Source of the DNA: an uncultured Micrococcales bacterium | GTDB taxonomy: Bacteria; Actinomycetota; Actinomycetes; Actinomycetales; Microbacteriaceae | NCBI GenBank assembly: GCA_903927775.1 | Contig: CAIYOE010000147.1 | Location: 1-9,708, forward strand | DNA: 9,708 bases | Reading direction: 5' to 3' | Part shown: positions 7,949 through 9,708 of the stretch, piece after piece | How the letters are laid out: every line of letters starts with the position of its first letter | How positions within the stretch are numbered: the first letter of the stretch is position 1 | The notes under the pieces: generated by a model | The model's database searches: none | The model's input: only the letters and a program-made list of their open reading frames with translations | What the model was told of the DNA's origin: nothing | Translations under genes and position numbers: made by a program

Positions 7949-7974
7949 TGAACAATCGCTTAAGTCTTTGTTCA
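7949..7974. promoter_or_regulatory. 26-bp dyad, candidate operator between the nucleotidase and PhnZ-like genes
   Basis: The sequence reads TGAACAA, three bases, CTTAAG, three bases, TTGTTCA. The outer 7-bp arms and the central 6-bp palindrome share one centre (between 7961 and 7962), so 10 of 13 base pairs are symmetric. It is 57 bp from the nucleotidase start and 46 bp from the PhnZ-like start, a good position for a dimeric regulator acting on both divergent genes. No candidate regulator gene is in the window, and no strong -35/-10 pair is visible. Confidence 0.5.
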
Positions 7975-8014
7975 CTAGTCGTCGCAAACAATTTCAGGCA
8001 TTTCATGTTTACTT

Positions 8015-8019
8015 GGAGG
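8015..8019 (+). promoter_or_regulatory. GGAGG directly abutting the GTG start of the PhnZ-like gene
   Basis: A full GGAGG ends exactly at the base before GTG 8020, leaving zero spacing. No ATG, GTG or TTG lies in frame at the usual distance downstream. The alternative in-frame start, ATG 8005, has an AGG six bases upstream and would place this motif inside the coding region. The choice of start therefore stays open between 8005 and 8020. Confidence 0.4.
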
Positions 8020-8577
8020 GTGAGTAAGCAAAGCATCTTCGATGAAATACAGAGCCTCTTCGAAACGGCTAAAGCCAAAGAATACCTGGGCGAAGACATA
8101 ACTCTCATAGAGCACATGGTGCAGTGCGGGGACTTAGCCAAATTGAACCGAGCCCCTGATTGGCTCGTTGTCGCAGCTCTACTACATGATTTGGGCCACA
8201 TTTTGATACCAGATGCCCAAGAGGCCCAAGACGCTGGTTCGGACCGCCACCACGACGAAGTCGGCGCCTCATGGCTCGCACAACGTTTTCCGAGCAACGT
8301 AGTTCAGGCAGTAAAGCTTCACGTCGATGCCAAGAAGTACTTGGTCGCAACTAATCCTGAATATTTCGAAAAACTCTCGGATTCAAGCAAGAAAACGCTG
8401 GGAATACAAGGTGGTGCGTTTAGCGCCAAGGAATGCGAAGAATTCCTGAGGCAAGATTTCGCCAATGAGGCCATTCAACTGAGAATTTGGGATGACGCTG
8501 CAAAGGTCCGAGGGATGTCAGACGCTACCCTAGACCGCTTTCGCCACGAAATTCAGAAGGTGGCTTCTCAGGGTTAG
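8020..8577 (+). CDS. PhnZ-like HD-domain mixed-valent diiron oxygenase (putative phosphonate-oxidising)
   Basis: PhnZ is an iron-dependent oxygenase with an HD fold that splits 2-amino-1-hydroxyethylphosphonate into glycine and phosphate using O2. This 185-residue protein has PhnZ's length and residue pattern: Y22 and E25 (YLGED), H32, H56 and D57 with H60 (LLHDLGH), H78 (HHDEVGA), H101 and K105 (HVDAKKYL), S123 (LSDSSKKTL), then R155 and D158 (LRIWDD). From memory, PhnZ uses Y24, E27, H34, H58, D59, H62, H80, H104, K108, S126, R158 and D161, so all have counterparts with a steady offset of 2-3. Ordinary HD phosphohydrolases lack the K/S/R/D set. Residues 128-132 (GIQGG) also resemble PhnZ's YQGG. 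A partner hydroxylase (PhnY/TmpA type) is not in the window, so the substrate is inferred. The start could be GTG 8020 or ATG 8005; a far-upstream GTG (7909) is unlikely. It is divergent from the secreted 5'-nucleotidase gene. Confidence 0.85.
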   Translation: MSKQSIFDEIQSLFETAKAKEYLGEDITLIEHMVQCGDLAKLNRAPDWLVVAALLHDLGHILIPDAQEAQDAGSDRHHDEVGASWLAQRFPSNVVQAVKLHVDAKKYLVATNPEYFEKLSDSSKKTLGIQGGAFSAKECEEFLRQDFANEAIQLRIWDDAAKVRGMSDATLDRFRHEIQKVASQG

Positions 8578-8588
8578 AAACCTGACTA

Positions 8589-8612
8589 AGCCCGCCGGTT
8601 CGGACTATTTTT
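8589..8612 (+). terminator. Probable intrinsic terminator of the PhnZ-like gene
   Basis: AGCCCG (8589-8594) and CGGACT (8601-8606) pair with one mismatch around a CCGGTT loop, followed by A and five T residues (8608-8612). It begins 12 bp after the PhnZ-like stop and runs up to the encoded CCA of tRNA-Val on the other strand. The stem is short, so strength is uncertain. Confidence 0.4.
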
Positions 8613-8686
8613 GGTGGTCGATACTGGGATCGAACCAGTGACCCCTTCCATGTCAAGGAAGTGCGCTACCGCTGCGCCAATCGACC
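8612..8686 (-). tRNA. tRNA-Val (anticodon GAC)
   Basis: A full cloverleaf is visible on the minus strand. The acceptor stem GGTCGAT pairs with ATCGACC, followed by discriminator A and an encoded CCA. The anticodon arm is CTTCC / loop TTGACAT / GGAAG, giving anticodon GAC. The T arm is ACTGG / TTCGATC / CCAGT. It is the last gene of the Gly-Cys-Val tRNA run. Confidence 0.97.
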
Positions 8687-8703
8687 ATCTACGGCTTGTG
8701 ACC

Positions 8704-8777
8704 TGGAGGTGAAGACGGGATTTGAACCCGTGTAGACGGCTTTGCAGGCCGCTGCCTCGCCTCTCGGCCACTCCACC
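8704..8777 (-). tRNA. tRNA-Cys (anticodon GCA)
   Basis: On the minus strand the acceptor stem GGTGGAG pairs with CTTCACC (one G-T pair), then discriminator T and an encoded CCA. The anticodon loop CTGCAAA sits between GCGGC and GCCGT, giving GCA. The T arm is ACGGG / TTCAAAT / CCCGT. It lies between the Gly and Val tRNA genes, with gaps of 26 and 17 bp. Confidence 0.97.
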
Positions 8778-8803
8778 ATGTGAGTGGGCTTTCGCCTACT
8801 TCG

Positions 8804-8875
8804 AGCGGATGACGAGATTCGAACTCGCGACCCTCACCTTGGCAAGGTGATGCTCTACCACTGAGCCACATCCGC
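8804..8875 (-). tRNA. tRNA-Gly (anticodon GCC)
   Basis: On the minus strand GCGGATG pairs with CATCCGC, followed by discriminator T. The anticodon loop TTGCCAA between CACC and GGTG gives GCC. The T arm is GCGAG / TTCGAAT / CTCGT. The 3' end continues CGA, so CCA is not encoded, unlike its two neighbours, and must be added after transcription. It is the first tRNA of the run. Confidence 0.97.
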
Positions 8876-8878
8876 GTT

Positions 8879-8896
8879 GTGTTCGCTTCCGAACAC
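8879..8896. repeat. 18-bp perfect dyad in the divergent tRNA/small-protein promoter region
   Basis: GTGTTCG and CGAACAC are separated by four bases (CTTC). On the plus strand the dyad lies between the proposed -35 and -10. On the minus strand it falls around the predicted start of the tRNA transcript, only four bases from the tRNA-Gly 5' end, where it could form a 7-bp hairpin. It could be an operator or an RNA leader hairpin. Confidence 0.5.
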
Positions 8897-8898
8897 TT

Positions 8899-8904
8899 GT
8901 TATA
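8899..8904 (-). promoter_or_regulatory. Possible -10 element of the tRNA Gly-Cys-Val operon
   Basis: On the minus strand this reads TATAAC, five of six matches to TATAAT, placed 24-29 bp before the tRNA-Gly 5' end. That would start transcription about 16 bases before the mature tRNA. No good -35 is seen at 16-18 bp. It overlaps the plus-strand TATACA element, so the two divergent promoters would compete. Confidence 0.4.
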
Positions 8905-8957
8905 CATTACCCACAAAGCCAACTTCGCGCAAACCCAAACGGGTTTATTGTTGGTAC

Positions 8958-9200
8958 GTGATTTCAGAAATTGGCAAGGGCTCCCCCATTGATTTCCTTT
9001 TGGCCTACGGGTGGGGAATTTTGCTTTTCGCAATGCTCATTGGTTCGGTTGGCATCGGTGTTTACTGGATTGCAATCACATTGAAAGAGAAGATACAAAA
9101 GGACCAAGGCGTTCAGCGCCTCAAGACAATCGGCCTAACACTTGTAATTTTGGTGGCCATCGGGTTAGCCGTCTGGCGAAATACTCAACCATTGAACTGA
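8958..9200 (+). CDS. Small two-helix membrane protein of unknown function
   Basis: I do not recognise this 80-residue protein. It has a short polar N-terminus (ISEIGKGSPID) and a long hydrophobic segment at about 13-41 (FLLAYGWGILLFAMLIGSVG and on). A lysine-rich loop follows at 43-56 (KEKIQKDQGVQRLK), then a second hydrophobic helix at 58-73 and a short tail. The positive-inside rule would put the loop in the cytosol and both ends outside. Start GTG 8958 is chosen because it precedes the first membrane segment closely and suits a promoter around 8877-8906; no convincing SD is seen. An in-frame TTG at 8877 would put the start inside the promoter region. It stands alone, divergent from the tRNAs and convergent with amt, so context gives no function. 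Confidence 0.65.
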   Translation: MISEIGKGSPIDFLLAYGWGILLFAMLIGSVGIGVYWIAITLKEKIQKDQGVQRLKTIGLTLVILVAIGLAVWRNTQPLN

Positions 9201-9255
9201 GTTCAGGCCACGCCTAAAGCCGCTATGTAAGCTAAGGCCACAGGCAGAGGGCTGT

Positions 9256-9708
9256 TTAACTTCTTCCCCAGCTCCAACGCGGATCGGTCGCGCTGTAGGC
9301 GCTCTCACCGTGGATCACCGAGTCGACACCGGCGATTTCATCGGTGCTGGTAATTCGGAATCCAACAGTTTTCTGGATCACCCAGCCAATCGCGTACGAC
9401 ATGCAAAAAGCGAAAAGCCCAACGACCACTGCCGCTAATACCTGCCGTCCGAGTTGCAGTGGCCCGTAGCCGAAGAACAACCCGACACCTCGACCAAATA
9501 GACCGATGTAAGTGGTTCCGATGAGGCCTGCGACAAGGTGAATACCAACTACGTCTAAAGAGTCATCGAATCCGAGCTGCCACTTCAGTTCGATGGCTAG
9601 TGCACAGACAACACCGACGATTAGGCCAAGCAGCAATGCCCAAATTGGGTCCAGGTAAGCACAGGAAGGCGTGATGGCAACCATTCCGGCTACAGCTCCA
9701 GAGGCGGC
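9256..9708 (-). CDS. amt: Ammonium transporter Amt (C-terminal part; 5' end outside window)
   Basis: Amt proteins are trimeric channels conducting ammonium/ammonia across the cytoplasmic membrane. The last 150 residues are visible. They begin with AASGAVAGMVAITPSCAYLD, the conserved segment around helix 8, followed by alternating hydrophobic helices. DDSLDVVGIHLVAGLIG contains the second pore histidine (residue 57 of the fragment) in the HLVAG form common in actinobacteria. The cytosolic C-terminal region carries the conserved pattern FRITSTDEIAGVDSVIHGESAY before a short tail ending in WSWGRS. This tail normally couples the pore to PII (GlnB/GlnK) control. The next gene downstream is convergent, so glnB is not directly after amt, the arrangement seen in many actinobacteria. 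Only a weak hairpin (9212-9238) lies between the two stops. Confidence 0.96.
   Translation of the reverse strand, partial: AASGAVAGMVAITPSCAYLDPIWALLLGLIVGVVCALAIELKWQLGFDDSLDVVGIHLVAGLIGTTYIGLFGRGVGLFFGYGPLQLGRQVLAAVVVGLFAFCMSYAIGWVIQKTVGFRITSTDEIAGVDSVIHGESAYSATDPRWSWGRS

Larger units (their letters stand above)
8877..8906 (+). promoter_or_regulatory. Possible promoter of the small membrane protein gene
   Basis: A -35-like TTGTGT (8877-8882) and a -10-like TATACA (8901-8906) are 18 bp apart. This would give a leader of about 45 bases before GTG 8958. The -35 matches consensus at only three positions. The element begins one base after the tRNA-Gly 5' end. Confidence 0.35.

Noticed and set aside
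7970..7991. Possible PHO box (GTTCAC-type 11-bp direct repeats) upstream of the PhnZ-like gene
   Set aside because: Only one unit (GTTCACTAGTC) fits; the next 11 bases do not repeat it, and the first bases belong to the dyad.
7909..8019. N-terminal extension of the PhnZ-like protein from GTG 7909
   Set aside because: It would run through the divergent promoter region and the 26-bp dyad, and PhnZ-family proteins start near the chosen site.
8612..8875. tRNA cluster as an integration site for a mobile element
   Set aside because: The tRNAs are intact, no duplicated tRNA 3' end is visible nearby and no integrase or phage gene is present.
8877..8957. N-terminal extension of the small membrane protein from TTG 8877
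   Set aside because: It starts inside the likely promoter and dyad; the extension is unlike the rest of the protein.
9212..9238. Weak hairpin (GCCT..AGC / GCT..AGGC) between the small-protein and amt stops
   Set aside because: Only 7 interrupted pairs with a 10-base loop and no T-run in either direction; not enough to call a terminator.

Overview
The window looks like chromosomal DNA from a small-genome, moderate-GC actinobacterium, most likely Microbacteriaceae and possibly a freshwater 'Luna'-type lineage such as Rhodoluna or Aquiluna. That placement is inference. It rests on the thrS / HIT (Ap4A phosphorylase type) / pdxS order, the Gly-Cys-Val tRNA trio, the actinobacterial form of Amt, frequent GTG starts and very short gaps between genes. 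I see no transposase, integrase, phage gene, CRISPR array or rRNA.

Layout. Bases 1-3476 are a minus-strand run, transcribed right to left: thrS, a HIT-family hydrolase/phosphorylase and pdxS, whose 3' end is cut off by the window edge. Divergent from thrS on the plus strand are a VIT/CCC1-family iron/manganese transporter gene (3591-4328) and mqo, encoding malate:quinone oxidoreductase (4392-5858). A perfect 16-bp stem terminator (5871-5906) separates mqo from a convergent gene for a secreted FN3 + 5'-nucleotidase (7892-5916, minus). Divergent from that is an HD-domain protein closely resembling PhnZ, the mixed-valent diiron oxygenase that cleaves carbon-phosphorus bonds (8020-8577). Next come three minus-strand tRNA genes transcribed in the order Gly(GCC), Cys(GCA), Val(GAC), a divergent small two-helix membrane protein (8958-9200), and the 3' part of an ammonium transporter gene (minus, to the window edge).

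How the genes may work together. The right half reads as nutrient acquisition: phosphate from extracellular nucleotides (5'-nucleotidase), possible phosphonate oxidation (PhnZ-like) and ammonium uptake (Amt). The nucleotidase and PhnZ-like genes share a 127-bp divergent intergenic region with a well-centred 26-bp dyad, so they may share a regulator. The left half is housekeeping: threonyl-tRNA charging, dinucleotide turnover, PLP synthesis, metal handling and quinone-linked malate oxidation.

Most worth following up: the PhnZ-like gene without a visible PhnY-type partner; the 26-bp dyad beside it; a DtxR/IdeR-like box before the VIT gene; a nested inverted repeat filling the VIT-mqo gap and covering the mqo Shine-Dalgarno; a run of genes whose SD-like motif touches the start codon; and the direct HIT-pdxS junction, where related actinobacteria carry phosphatidylinositol-mannoside genes.
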